From: Anaerolineae bacterium
GTDB lineage: Bacteria; Chloroflexota; Anaerolineae; Promineifilales; Promineifilaceae
Reading direction: 5' to 3'
DNA: 64,000 nucleotides
Assembly (NCBI GenBank): GCA_023954475.1
Contig: JAMLHW010000020.1
Coordinates: 1 to 64,000, forward strand
Part shown: one piece after another, positions 1 through 7,737 of the stretch
Position numbering within the stretch: the stretch's first letter is position 1
How the letters are laid out: every line of letters begins with the position of its first letter
Notes under the pieces: model-generated
The model's database searches: none
Told to the model about the DNA's origin: nothing
What the model saw: the letters and a program-made list of their open reading frames with translations, nothing else
Position numbers and translations under genes: made by a program

Positions 1-138
1 GCATTGAAGCGGTCATCGATTTGCTACAGTGAGCGCTTGCTTACGGTTGTATTTTTCGGCAACCGTTATCGTGATCAAACACTGATGTAAACAATCAAAA
101 TTGCGCCGTTTTGCCAGGCGCGCGTTTTCGGCCGAATA
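1..138. other. Left edge: possible gene end and small hairpin
   Basis: In frame 3 the plus strand reads IEAVIDLLQ and stops at 32, which could be the tail of a gene lying left of the window; this is too short to assign. A short inverted repeat, ACGGTTG ... CAACCGT (about 44-67) with a T-rich loop, follows and could be its terminator. A copy of TCGGCCGA starts at 128. Nothing else is visible. Confidence 0.25.
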
Positions 139-756
139 TCACCCTGCTGACATATGCACAGTCGGTTCATAGCCCAGCCTCAACACCCCAACCGTTGATT
201 GAGGTGTCAAAACAATCACCTCGTCCTCGGCCGAAATCGCAACCCCAGCTACATACCCTACAGGCGTCCAGTGCAAAAGTTGGTCATTCAATTTCAGATA
301 CGGAACACGATCAACTGCAATCATCGCATAATCAGGAACATCGTAGAAGTTGGTTGTGAATGTCTGCTTCCAATCACGACGCTTGTAACGAAATCGACGC
401 TCATTGTGTAGAATTCGATCCATTTCGGCCGATTTCATCTGTGCATTGTGAACCTGTTCAAACTTCTCTTTGAATGCAAGATACTTCGGTCGCTGACATC
501 GCCAACATGGACGATGCCCCGCGGCCAACGCGGTCACTTCATCTAGAAAAAACAGTTCAGTATACTTACCCGGTGTCATCACCGTACGATGGTTATCGTT
601 GTACTCCAGTAGGCAAATGAGCCACGCTTGACTCGCCCAGCGCTTGACAATATTGCGTCTATCGTCGTGCAAGATGCCGCGATTGCCCATCAAGGTTCCG
701 TATTCAGAAGTGACAAACGTTTCACCAAAAGGATTGACACGATTTTCAAGCGGCAT
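139..756 (-). CDS. Conserved hypothetical protein (MPLENRV/CWRC type)
   Basis: This 205-residue protein resembles a widespread uncharacterised bacterial family that opens with MPL(E/Q)NRV-PFG, continues with a GNRG motif, and carries PGKYTELFFLDE followed by ALAAGHRPCWRCQRP. I recognise the pattern from memory of hypothetical proteins, not from a named domain. The CxxC pair near residue 90 could bind metal. There is no signal peptide or membrane segment, so it is probably cytoplasmic. It is the last gene of the minus-strand restriction-modification run, 35 bp beyond the small ORF ending at 792, and may be a passenger. TCGGCCGA occurs twice inside it. Function unknown. Confidence 0.8.
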   Translation of the reverse strand: MPLENRVNPFGETFVTSEYGTLMGNRGILHDDRRNIVKRWASQAWLICLLEYNDNHRTVMTPGKYTELFFLDEVTALAAGHRPCWRCQRPKYLAFKEKFEQVHNAQMKSAEMDRILHNERRFRYKRRDWKQTFTTNFYDVPDYAMIAVDRVPYLKLNDQLLHWTPVGYVAGVAISAEDEVIVLTPQSTVGVLRLGYEPTVHMSAG

Positions 757-791
757 GATGTTTCCCGATCTACTTCTGAATGTGTACGCTC

Positions 792-953
792 TTATCGGTC
801 CCTGTCCAACTGCCAGATCGCCAGATCAACCTCCTGCACCTGCCAGCCAAGCTCAGCAGCCATCGGCCGAATCACATCCAAATACTGCTGATACTGCTTC
901 ACACCAAACTGACACCGATCCTCACCAAACACGCTACTCCCAAACGATTCCAT
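792..953 (-). CDS. Small hypothetical protein (53 aa), overlaps upstream ORF
   Basis: The predicted 53-residue product starts MESFGSSVFGEDRCQF and contains a plausible folded stretch, YLDVIRPMAAELGW, with alternating hydrophobic and charged residues. An in-frame ATG further upstream would lengthen it by 13 residues. I chose the ATG at 953 because it lies 20 nt inside the end of the preceding 74-codon gene, a typical translationally coupled arrangement. It has no signal peptide and no recognised family. Its place directly after hsdS suggests an accessory or passenger role, but nothing in the sequence proves that. Confidence 0.5.
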   Translation of the reverse strand: MESFGSSVFGEDRCQFGVKQYQQYLDVIRPMAAELGWQVQEVDLAIWQLDRDR

Positions 954-1158
954 GCTCTTTGCACCACGCAGCGATACCTGTTTCAAGTGCATCCAACGCC
1001 GCTTCCAAAGTAGAAAACGTCTCCTCCGTCTCCCAGACGACGCCACCCATGTCAACGGCACGGGCAGTCACACCCGTATACTCATCACAGAAGCCGATTT
1101 CAACACAGGCATCTGCGACCCAGTTGGCGATATTGCGATACTTCTCATCGATCTTCAT
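934..1158 (-). CDS. Small conserved-looking hypothetical protein (74 aa)
   Basis: The product starts MKIDEKYRNIANWV and ends KEHGIVWE. Hydrophobic residues recur at helical spacing, and the centre (ARAVDMGGVVWETEETFSTL) looks like strands followed by a helix. I recall small bacterial hypothetical proteins of this type (K-I-D-x-K-Y-R-N-I-A start, GG-x-VWE core) but no function. A longer reading exists upstream but is low-complexity (GGGGVGFGRG) and overlaps hsdS, so the internal ATG at 1158 is preferred. It begins 77 bp after the hsdS stop, overlaps the next 53-codon ORF by 20 nt, and is probably cotranscribed with both. Confidence 0.6.
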   Translation of the reverse strand: MKIDEKYRNIANWVADACVEIGFCDEYTGVTARAVDMGGVVWETEETFSTLEAALDALETGIAAWCKEHGIVWE

Positions 1159-1178
1159 CACAAATCCACCTCGGTGTC

Positions 1179-1195
1179 CGCGGATTCCATCCGCG
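1179..1195. repeat. REP-like 17-bp palindrome
   Basis: CGCGGAT-TCC-ATCCGCG is a perfect 7-bp stem with a TCC loop. It lies between hsdS and the small ORFs and belongs to the same set as the palindromes at 2148, 2971, 4511, 5125 and 5159. Confidence 0.7.
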
Positions 1196-1235
1196 CCAAA
1201 CAGGCAGCCTCGTTGTCGCGCTTGGGAAAGCGCGG

Positions 1236-2963
1236 TTACGATTGTGCCAGCACCGCATCGAGCAATTGTGTGCGGGCAGCCTCGGCCGAAACCAACCCCG
1301 CCGCCACCCGATCGCACAGCGCCAGCAATTCATCCACCTTCGCCACTATCCGCTTCTGCTCTTCTTGCGGAGGGATCGGCAAAACAAAGTTCTTAATATC
1401 ACGTAGAACCAGATTCTTGTTACCGACCCCGCGTGTGTTCTTTGCTGACTTCGCTTTGACTAGAGGAGAGTTGATAAGCGCAACGAGGTATTCTGGATAG
1501 AGCTCTTCCTGATTGAATTTTAGTAGTGCAACACTGACAAAGATGCTGAACTCATCTTGCGTATCCACGATGACAGCGATGCCAGTTGTTCCAACTTTTG
1601 TAAGCAGGATATCTCGAAACTCAGGATAACATCTTTGGATCAGCGTTTCGTGTTGTTCACGTGTAATGAATCTTGTGTTGCTGAAGTCCAAATAGCCAGA
1701 ACTCACGTCCTTAACAGACAGAAAAGGTACTCCTTCATCGACGTACTTGGGCGTATGATGCGCACCGTCAGTAACTACGTGGCACAAATTGCCCATCCGT
1801 TCCCACTGCCACGATTCAGGAATCGTGAAAGGCCTCTCTTCGGCCGAAATCTTGCCCAACTTCTTACCCTTCCGAATCTTCCCCTCCTTCACCAACCGCG
1901 CCTTCTCCGCCGCAATCCGCTCCAGCAGCACACTCGCCGGCTCATCATTCGGGTCCTGCGGCACAAGCCGCCCCATCACCGCCAACTGCAAAATCGTCTG
2001 CTTCAGCGAGTCGATGTGCTCCGGCGTCGTGTGGATGTGGTCAAACATCGCCTCAACCTGCCGCCACGCCGCCTGCGTCTCATCCGGCGACTGCGCCCCA
2101 CTCAAGCGCCCCACCGCCGCCCCCTGCAACCGATCCCGCACCGTACCCGCGGTTTCCAACCGCGCCTTCAACGCCCGCGTCTGCGCAAACAACGCATCCA
2201 CCTTCGCCACAATCCGCTTCTGCTCATCTGCTGGCGGCAATGGGACAAGCATTGTTCTCAAGGCTTTCATGTTGACATGCCGTGCTGCCGTACCCTTGAG
2301 TTTTGAACTCCACTGTTCGACAAACATTGGCGAAACAATTGCGAGTCGGAAATACTCAGGAATTATGGTTTTCGATACACGATACATCATCATGCGTTGA
2401 CCTAGGCAAACCTCCAAGTTCGGAGGGACAATAATAGATTGTCCAATCGTACCTTCGCGAGAAAAGAGAATATCTCCAGCCTCTGGTTTCAATCTCCGAA
2501 TTCGTTCCACGAATGTCTCTGGGGATACACGTCTCAACTTATCGTAGTGAATGACACCCTGGCTGATATTAGTCGTATCAATGCAGTACAGTTCACCAGA
2601 GTCAATAAATTTTGCTGTGCTGTGAGGGCAATCGATTATGTGCGTAGATACCCTTTCTGTTCTTACCCACTGCCACGAATTGGGTAGGTTATATGGATAA
2701 TCTTCGGCCGAAATCTTGCCCAACTTCTTACCCTTCCGAATTTTCCCCTCCTTTACCAACCTCGCCTTCTCCGCCGCAATCCGCTCCAGCAGCACACTCG
2801 CCGGCTCATCATGCGGGTCTTGCGGCACCAGCCGCCCCATTACTGCCCACTGCAAGATCGCCTGCTCCAGCTTCTCCACATCGGCCGGCGTCTCGATCAA
2901 CCCGTCAAACCGCTCCAGCAGCAGCGCCAACTGACTCATCTCACTTCCGTTTCGCTCACTCAT
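1236..2963 (-). CDS. hsdS: Type I restriction-modification specificity subunit HsdS
   Basis: HsdS supplies the two target-recognition domains that choose the bipartite DNA site for the HsdR/HsdM complex. This 575-residue protein shows the usual two-fold layout: conserved region (LEQAILQWAVMGRLVPQDP...), TRD1, a central conserved region with a second near-copy (LKQTILQLAVMGRLVPQDP...), TRD2, and a closing EEQKRIVAKVDELLALCDR helix. Both conserved helices precede an LPNSWQW- or IPESWQW-type entry into a TRD. The start at 2963 overlaps the end of hsdM by 8 nt, indicating coupling; a second ATG lies a few codons in. A REP-like palindrome sits in the coding sequence at 2148-2164 and encodes part of KARLETAG. 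Length is somewhat above average for the family. Confidence 0.93.
   Translation of the reverse strand: MSERNGSEMSQLALLLERFDGLIETPADVEKLEQAILQWAVMGRLVPQDPHDEPASVLLERIAAEKARLVKEGKIRKGKKLGKISAEDYPYNLPNSWQWVRTERVSTHIIDCPHSTAKFIDSGELYCIDTTNISQGVIHYDKLRRVSPETFVERIRRLKPEAGDILFSREGTIGQSIIVPPNLEVCLGQRMMMYRVSKTIIPEYFRLAIVSPMFVEQWSSKLKGTAARHVNMKALRTMLVPLPPADEQKRIVAKVDALFAQTRALKARLETAGTVRDRLQGAAVGRLSGAQSPDETQAAWRQVEAMFDHIHTTPEHIDSLKQTILQLAVMGRLVPQDPNDEPASVLLERIAAEKARLVKEGKIRKGKKLGKISAEERPFTIPESWQWERMGNLCHVVTDGAHHTPKYVDEGVPFLSVKDVSSGYLDFSNTRFITREQHETLIQRCYPEFRDILLTKVGTTGIAVIVDTQDEFSIFVSVALLKFNQEELYPEYLVALINSPLVKAKSAKNTRGVGNKNLVLRDIKNFVLPIPPQEEQKRIVAKVDELLALCDRVAAGLVSAEAARTQLLDAVLAQS
1840..2006 (-). repeat. 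hsdS internal direct repeat, copy A
   Basis: These 167 bp encode the central conserved region of HsdS. They match 2704-2870 at roughly nine of ten positions by eye. Such long direct repeats around a TRD can mediate recombination that swaps or deletes half-sites. Confidence 0.85.
2148..2164. repeat. REP-like 17-bp palindrome inside hsdS
   Basis: CGCGGTT-TCC-AACCGCG is a perfect 7-bp stem with a TCC loop, within the hsdS coding sequence. The same palindrome occurs at 5159 beside the transposase gene. Confidence 0.75.
2704..2870 (-). repeat. hsdS internal direct repeat, copy B
   Basis: This is the N-terminal conserved region of HsdS and the partner of 1840-2006. Both copies begin at a TCGGCCGA octamer. 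Confidence 0.85.
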
Positions 2964-4458
2964 TCGTATCCGCAGTTTCCAACTGCGCCGTCCCGTGACG
3001 CGGATGGGAATCCGCGGATACGGGTTGTGTCAGGGCAGCAGCGAGCGCATCACGCAGCGCCGTCCGCAGCGTCTGCACCGCGTCCATCTCCGCCTCATAG
3101 CGCGCTAGCAGCTTCACCGGGTCGCCGTTCTGCACCTCTTCCTCGTGCGGATTCTTGATGTCCAGGTTGTAGCCGCGCCGCTCGATCTCCTCAATCGGCA
3201 CGCGCCACGCATATTCATTCTCCTCCCGCGTCTCCCACCACGCCTTCTCCAAATCAAACTCATCGATCGTCAGCGGGCGCGTCATCGAATACGCCTTGCG
3301 GTCGCTCGGCATGGGATGCTCAAAATACCAGATCGCCTCCGTCGGCTGCCCCTTCTCAAAAAACAGCAAATTCGTCTTGATGCCCGTGTACGGCGCAAAC
3401 ACCCCATTCGGCAAGCGCACAATCGTGTGCAAATTGCAGTCGCGCAGCAGCTTCTCCTTGATCCGCGTCTTGACGCCCTCGCCAAACAGCGAGCCGTCCG
3501 GCAGCACAATCGCCGCCCTGCCGCCCTTCTTTAGCAGCTTGATAATCAGCACCAAAAACAGGTCGGCCGTTTCCTTCGTCTGAAACGTCTTCGGAAAACC
3601 CGACTCGACACCCGGTTCCTCCTTGCCGCCAAACGGGGGATTGGTCAACACCACATCGACCCGATCCTTCTTTTCATAGCTGCGATACGGCCGACGCGTC
3701 AGCGCATTGTCGCGCACCACATCCGGCACGCTGACCCCGTGCGCAAACAGATTGGTCAGACACAACACGTGCGGTAGCGGCTTCTTCTCTACGCCCATCA
3801 AACTCTGCTCGACCACCGCCAAATCGTCCGCGTCCTTTGCCTGGGCTTTCATGTGTTCCAGCGCACACACCAGAAAACCGCCCGTGCCACACGCTGGGTC
3901 GAGCACTGTCTGCCCCAACTGCGGATCGACCATATCGACCATGAACTGCGTCACCGCACGCGGCGTGTAATACTCACCCGCATTGCCCGCGCTCTGCAAA
4001 TCGCGCAAAATCTTCTCGTAAATATCGTTGAATAGATGGCGCTCTTTCTGGTCGTGAAAATCGATCTCGTCCAGCTTATTGATCACCTGCCGCATCAACG
4101 TGCCTGACTTCATGTAGTTGTATGAGTCGGCAAAAATCTCGCCGACTATTTGCCCGCGCCGGTCGATGCCCTCTCGCGTCGCCAACCCTTTCAACTCCGG
4201 AAACAGGCGCGCATCAACAAATTCCATCAACTCATCGCCCGTCATCCCTTCATCATCGGCTGCCCAGTTACGCCAGCGCAGCGGCTCCGCAATCGGCGAC
4301 ACGTAATCCGGTTCCCACTCAAAGTCATCCTCAGCCGCATCAAACAGCTTGAGGAACATCATCCACACCATCTGCGAAATGCGCTGCGCGTCGCCGTCCA
4401 CGCCCGCGTCTTGCCGCATGATGTCCTGTATCGACTTGACGATTGTTGATATGCTCAT
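2956..4458 (-). CDS. hsdM: Type I restriction-modification DNA methyltransferase HsdM
   Basis: HsdM is an adenine-N6 methyltransferase that with HsdS protects host DNA and with HsdR forms the restriction complex. From the chosen ATG (4458, MSISTIVKSIQDIMR) the protein has 500 residues, normal for the family. An N-terminal helical domain precedes GEYYTPR (161-167), SAM motif I DPACGTGGF (187-195) and catalytic NPPF (273-276). The longer reading frame to 4644 adds residues from REP-like sequence (RSFQPRLSQQETADT) and is rejected. The C-terminus also ends in REP-derived residues, so the tail may have been remodelled by an insertion. No TCGGCCGA occurs in the gene, one of the longer gaps in the window. 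It lies between the transposase gene and hsdS. Confidence 0.95.
   Translation of the reverse strand: MSISTIVKSIQDIMRQDAGVDGDAQRISQMVWMMFLKLFDAAEDDFEWEPDYVSPIAEPLRWRNWAADDEGMTGDELMEFVDARLFPELKGLATREGIDRRGQIVGEIFADSYNYMKSGTLMRQVINKLDEIDFHDQKERHLFNDIYEKILRDLQSAGNAGEYYTPRAVTQFMVDMVDPQLGQTVLDPACGTGGFLVCALEHMKAQAKDADDLAVVEQSLMGVEKKPLPHVLCLTNLFAHGVSVPDVVRDNALTRRPYRSYEKKDRVDVVLTNPPFGGKEEPGVESGFPKTFQTKETADLFLVLIIKLLKKGGRAAIVLPDGSLFGEGVKTRIKEKLLRDCNLHTIVRLPNGVFAPYTGIKTNLLFFEKGQPTEAIWYFEHPMPSDRKAYSMTRPLTIDEFDLEKAWWETREENEYAWRVPIEEIERRGYNLDIKNPHEEEVQNGDPVKLLARYEAEMDAVQTLRTALRDALAAALTQPVSADSHPRHGTAQLETADTNE
2971..2987. repeat. REP-like palindrome at the hsdM/hsdS junction
   Basis: CGCAGTT-TCC-AACTGCG is a perfect 7-bp stem with a TCC loop. 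A second GCGGAT...ATCCGC hairpin follows at about 3000-3015. Together they form the last codons of hsdM (TAQLETADTNE). Confidence 0.7.
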
Positions 4459-4510
4459 AAAAATCCTGTCGTTGCGATTAGCTGTATCCGCGGTTTCCTG
4501 CTGCGAGAGG

Positions 4511-4527
4511 CGCGGTTGGAAACTGCG
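4511..4527. repeat. REP-like palindrome between hsdM and tnpA
   Basis: CGCGGTT-GGA-AACTGCG is a 7-bp stem with one G-T type mismatch. It has the complementary GGA loop, so it is inverted relative to the copy at 2148. A degenerate copy (CCGCGGTTTCCTGCTGCG) precedes it at about 4488. Confidence 0.65.
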
Positions 4528-4528
4528 T

Positions 4529-5074
4529 TTACGGGTCTTGTGTGAGATGGCTCCCGCCCGGCGCATCGAAGGGCTGATCTTGATGACCCCAGCCGATCTC
4601 ATACCATCCACGGCTGACGTATTCCCTGTAACTGCTGTGCGCATACGTTTCTGGGCGTGTTGTCAAACCATGTTTGACGGGATTGTAATGAATGTAGTGC
4701 AAATGGTTGTAGAAGTCGCGCTCGTCGCGAATGACGTGGTCGTGGAAGCTGCGATGCCATAGTTTGGTGGGTTCAATGATGCCTTCCTGGTGCTTTACAT
4801 TGCGAGTGAAGTTGCGTTTGATCGAATGCATCAGCTTGCTGATGTCGGTTTCACCTTTGAGTTGCAGTAGCAGGTGGCAGTGATCGGGCAAAATCACGTA
4901 TCCCTTCATACCAAATGGATGATGTATCTGGGCTTCTCGCATGGTCTCTCTCAGTATCGCGACGCGGTTGTCGTCGGCAAATATCGGCCGACGCTGGTAG
5001 GTCAATGCAGTGATGAAATACACGACTCCCTTAAGGTTGAGCCGGACGACACGCGAACGAATAGGTTTTGTCAT
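4529..5074 (-). CDS. REP-associated tyrosine transposase (RAYT, IS200-like HUH)
   Basis: This is a Y1 transposase of the type that acts on REP palindromes as single-stranded DNA. The 181-residue product has the N-terminal VYFITALTYQRRPIF strand, the HUH metal site as LPDHCHLLLQ, a basic helix (LMHSIKRNFTRN), KLWHRSFHDHVI, and the segment with the candidate catalytic tyrosine YNHLHYIHYNPVKHGL. The ATG at 5074 (MTKPIRSRV) gives a normal length. The frame stays open further upstream only because the 12-bp tandem repeat there is a multiple of three. It sits between hsdR and hsdM, flanked on both sides by REP-like palindromes, so gene and repeats probably form one REP-RAYT unit. It looks intact; whether it is active is unknown. 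Confidence 0.9.
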   Translation of the reverse strand: MTKPIRSRVVRLNLKGVVYFITALTYQRRPIFADDNRVAILRETMREAQIHHPFGMKGYVILPDHCHLLLQLKGETDISKLMHSIKRNFTRNVKHQEGIIEPTKLWHRSFHDHVIRDERDFYNHLHYIHYNPVKHGLTTRPETYAHSSYREYVSRGWYEIGWGHQDQPFDAPGGSHLTQDP

Positions 5075-5088
5075 GGAGTGCTCACAGG

Positions 5089-5133
5089 CGCAGTTGGTAG
5101 CGCAGTTGGTAGCGCAGTTGGTAGCGCAGTTGG
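5089..5133. repeat. 12-bp tandem repeat (CGCAGTTGGTAG, 3.75 copies)
   Basis: Three exact copies of CGCAGTTGGTAG (5089, 5101, 5113) run into a partial fourth that becomes the left arm of the REP-like palindrome at 5125. Each unit contains GTAG, the tetranucleotide found next to REP hairpins in enterobacteria. It lies just upstream of the transposase start. Confidence 0.9.
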
Positions 5134-5141
5134 AAACTGCG
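5125..5141. repeat. REP-like palindrome upstream of tnpA
   Basis: CGCAGTT-GGA-AACTGCG is a perfect 7-bp stem with a GGA loop, adjoining the 12-bp tandem repeat. Confidence 0.75.
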
Positions 5142-5158
5142 GTTACGGATGCCGTACT

Positions 5159-5175
5159 CGCGGTTTCCAACCGCG
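5159..5175. repeat. REP-like palindrome, inverted partner
   Basis: CGCGGTT-TCC-AACCGCG is a perfect 7-bp stem with a TCC loop. It pairs in inverted orientation with 5125-5141, giving the two-hairpin layout typical of BIME-like units. A degraded third copy follows at about 5205-5222. Confidence 0.75.
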
Positions 5176-5229
5176 CCAACCGGCACAGATGCCCGACTCG
5201 TGTGCGCGATTCCCAACCGCGCTAAAAGG

Positions 5230-7548
5230 CTACACTGCATAGAGTTGGTGTTTCACCTGTTCGATAGCTGTGACATACCCGTTGATACCACCAAAGGCAC
5301 GTGCGATTTGCTGTGGCGTGCCCATCCTGCTAAATGGATCAAGCTTGAGCAATTGCTGCGCTTGCCGCCGATCGGCTGCCTGCTCCAGCACGTCAATCCC
5401 ATCATCGGCGTATTTCTCCAATAGTGCATCCAACACACGACGCGCCATAGCGCCGTATTGCGCGTACACGTCGTCTTGCTGCACTCTGCGGGCCCGCTCG
5501 CTGCGCGTCAATGCCGGTTTGTCGTAGGCGATATGACAGATTAGGTCAAAGGCATCGTACCCTTCACCGACCTGGGCTTCCAGCTCGTTGAGCATGACGC
5601 CGTTTTTGATGAACTCGATCAATACTTCGCGCTTGCGTTCGGCCGAATCCCAACGCTCTAAAAACACATCCAACGACCGGTACGTCTTCAACACATTGTC
5701 GCGACTAAACTCGGTGAACGACTTCGTCACCAACTGCCCGCCGGCATCGTAATACTGCACCCGCTCCGCCAAAATCTGCACAGGCACATCATCGACAAAA
5801 TACTTCACTCGCGGCTCAGACGGCGGATCGCCATCTCCGTTGCCCGGCTGTGGTTCTCGTGGTGGTTTGTCGTAAGGGTATTCGATCTCCTGTTCCGGTT
5901 CACCATCGAAATCCGGATCCCGAAAATGGCGCGTCGCATTGCGGAAATCGATGATCGTGAAATGTGTCTTGCCTGCCTCAAAGTTGAGCCGCGTGCCGCG
6001 ACCCACGATCTGCTTAAACTCCGTCATCGAGTTGATCACCGTGTCGAGCACGATTACTTTGCACATCTTGGCATCGACACCCGTCGTCATCAACTTCGAT
6101 GTCGTCGCAATCACCGGATACCGTTCTTCCGTGGCAATGAAATTGTCCAGTTGCGCTTTGCCTTCCGCGTTGTCGCCCGTAATACGCATCACGCAACGCC
6201 GTTCAACCGCCGCCTCGCCGCCAATGGCGTTGACCAACGCCTGCCGCATCCGTTCCGCATGGGCAATATCGACGCAAAATACAATCGTCTTGGCATACGG
6301 TTCCAGCAGCGCCAGATATTCCGCTGTGCGCTCGGCAACCAACTGATTGCGCTGCTCAACCACAATCGTCTTATCCCAATCGCGCAAACCGTATTCTCGA
6401 TCTTCGATCACGTTGCCGAGTTTGTCCGTCTGGCCCGCTGCCGGAACCCAACCATCCACGTCAATATCGACATCGACCCGCACCACCTTATACGGTGCCA
6501 AAAAGCCGTCCTGAATGCCCTGCTTGAGCGAATAGGTATACAGTGGTTCGCCGAAGTAGTCGATATTGGATACGGTCTTGGTCTCCTTCGGCGTCGCCGT
6601 CAGACCCAGATGCACGGCGTCTGAAAAGTAATCGAGAATCTCACGCCATGCTGAATCGGCCGCTGCGCTGCCACGATGACACTCATCGATCACGATCAGG
6701 TCGAAGAAGCCGGGGGAAAACTGCTTGTAGATGTTCTGCGCTTCGTCTGTGCCGCTAACCGCCTGATACAGCGCCAGATAAATTTCGTACGACTTCTCCG
6801 CATTGCGATTGCGCACCTTATACATCACATCGCCAAAATGCTTGAAGTCGCCGGTCATCGTCTGATCGACCAACACATTGCGATCAGCCAAAAACAGCAC
6901 CCGCTTCACTTGCCGTGCCTTCCACAGTCGCCAGATGATTTGAAATGCCGTGTACGTTTTGCCCGTGCCTGTCGCCATCACCAGCAAAATCCGCTTCTGC
7001 CCCTGCGCAATTGCTGTCACGGCACGTTGAATGGCAATGCGTTGAAAATAACGTGGCTTGTGGACATTGCGCCCAGAGAGGAACGGTTGGGAGATGATCG
7101 CTTCCTGTTCGGCCGAAAACTCATTCGCCGTCACATACCGTTCCCATAGCTCATCCGGCGACGGAAACGCATCCAGCGCCAGCGCGCGCTCGATTTGCCC
7201 GTAGCTGTTCAGCTTGTCGTGCTCCAGAAAACCATCCCCATTGGAACTGTACACAAACGGCACGTCGAGCGTGTCAGCATAGCGCAACCCCTGCTGCATC
7301 CCGGCACCAATCGTGTGTTTATTGTCTTTGGCTTCAATCAGGGCGATGGCGACGCTGTTGTGAAACAGCAGATAATCGACGAAGTTGCGTTTGCCGCGTT
7401 TCGGCCGAACGTTGGGCTGCAGCTCGACCTTGCCGTCGGTGAAGTAATATTCTTCCCGAATCTGTTCGATACGCCAGCCGGCATCAACCAATGCGGGCGT
7501 GATAAATCGGGTGCGTATTTCCTGTTCAGATAACTCTCGCTTGTTCAT
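5230..7548 (-). CDS. hsdR: Type I restriction endonuclease subunit HsdR
   Basis: HsdR is the motor and nuclease subunit of the type I complex: it translocates and cuts DNA lacking HsdM methylation. The 772-residue protein has a PD-(D/E)xK nuclease domain (D58 in NFVDYLL, then IEAK at 71-74), Walker A MATGTGKT (191-198), DECH at 288-291, TATP at 317-320, and later helicase motifs including the QIVGRGTRL stretch. All key residues are present. The length is shorter than EcoKI-type HsdR and fits the EcoEI-like group. It is the first gene of the minus-strand operon, and the intergenic stretch to rarA (7549-7737) must hold its promoter. The transposase gene lies between it and hsdM, so translation of hsdM and hsdS may depend on readthrough or a separate promoter. 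Confidence 0.95.
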   Translation of the reverse strand: MNKRELSEQEIRTRFITPALVDAGWRIEQIREEYYFTDGKVELQPNVRPKRGKRNFVDYLLFHNSVAIALIEAKDNKHTIGAGMQQGLRYADTLDVPFVYSSNGDGFLEHDKLNSYGQIERALALDAFPSPDELWERYVTANEFSAEQEAIISQPFLSGRNVHKPRYFQRIAIQRAVTAIAQGQKRILLVMATGTGKTYTAFQIIWRLWKARQVKRVLFLADRNVLVDQTMTGDFKHFGDVMYKVRNRNAEKSYEIYLALYQAVSGTDEAQNIYKQFSPGFFDLIVIDECHRGSAAADSAWREILDYFSDAVHLGLTATPKETKTVSNIDYFGEPLYTYSLKQGIQDGFLAPYKVVRVDVDIDVDGWVPAAGQTDKLGNVIEDREYGLRDWDKTIVVEQRNQLVAERTAEYLALLEPYAKTIVFCVDIAHAERMRQALVNAIGGEAAVERRCVMRITGDNAEGKAQLDNFIATEERYPVIATTSKLMTTGVDAKMCKVIVLDTVINSMTEFKQIVGRGTRLNFEAGKTHFTIIDFRNATRHFRDPDFDGEPEQEIEYPYDKPPREPQPGNGDGDPPSEPRVKYFVDDVPVQILAERVQYYDAGGQLVTKSFTEFSRDNVLKTYRSLDVFLERWDSAERKREVLIEFIKNGVMLNELEAQVGEGYDAFDLICHIAYDKPALTRSERARRVQQDDVYAQYGAMARRVLDALLEKYADDGIDVLEQAADRRQAQQLLKLDPFSRMGTPQQIARAFGGINGYVTAIEQVKHQLYAV

Positions 7549-7718
7549 CGAGCGGCAATGCGAATTCTATACTGCTTTACGGTTGAAACGATGGGTGGCA
7601 AGCCCATTGCTATGGCAACTATTTTACGGTATTTGCCTCGTGGCACAAAAAGCAATTGTCGGAGAAGTAGTTTGCAGTGACTTCTTCGGTGCAAGGGTGT
7701 CTTTCGGCCGAAACATCA

Positions 7719-7727
7719 TGGTATCAT
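7719..7727 (+). promoter_or_regulatory. Extended -10 promoter of rarA
   Basis: TGGTATCAT matches TGn-TATAAT with one change and lies 10 nt before the ATG at 7738, so the leader would be only a few bases. A TCGGCCGA octamer starts 15 bp upstream. Confidence 0.45.
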
Positions 7728-7737
7728 TACAGGTGAG

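Noticed and set aside
5089-5133. Tandem 12-bp repeat considered as a CRISPR array
   Set aside because: The units are contiguous with no spacers, far shorter than CRISPR repeats, and grade into a REP-like palindrome. No cas genes are present.
5926-6624. Open reading frame of 232 codons opposite hsdR
   Set aside because: It lies wholly inside hsdR on the other strand, has no ribosome-binding site and no recognisable protein features; it is a shadow of codon bias.
1236-7548. HsdM as the enzyme that marks TCGGCCGA
   Set aside because: Type I systems recognise asymmetric bipartite sites with a gap, so an ungapped palindrome is not an expected target. The hsd genes are also poor in the octamer and look acquired.
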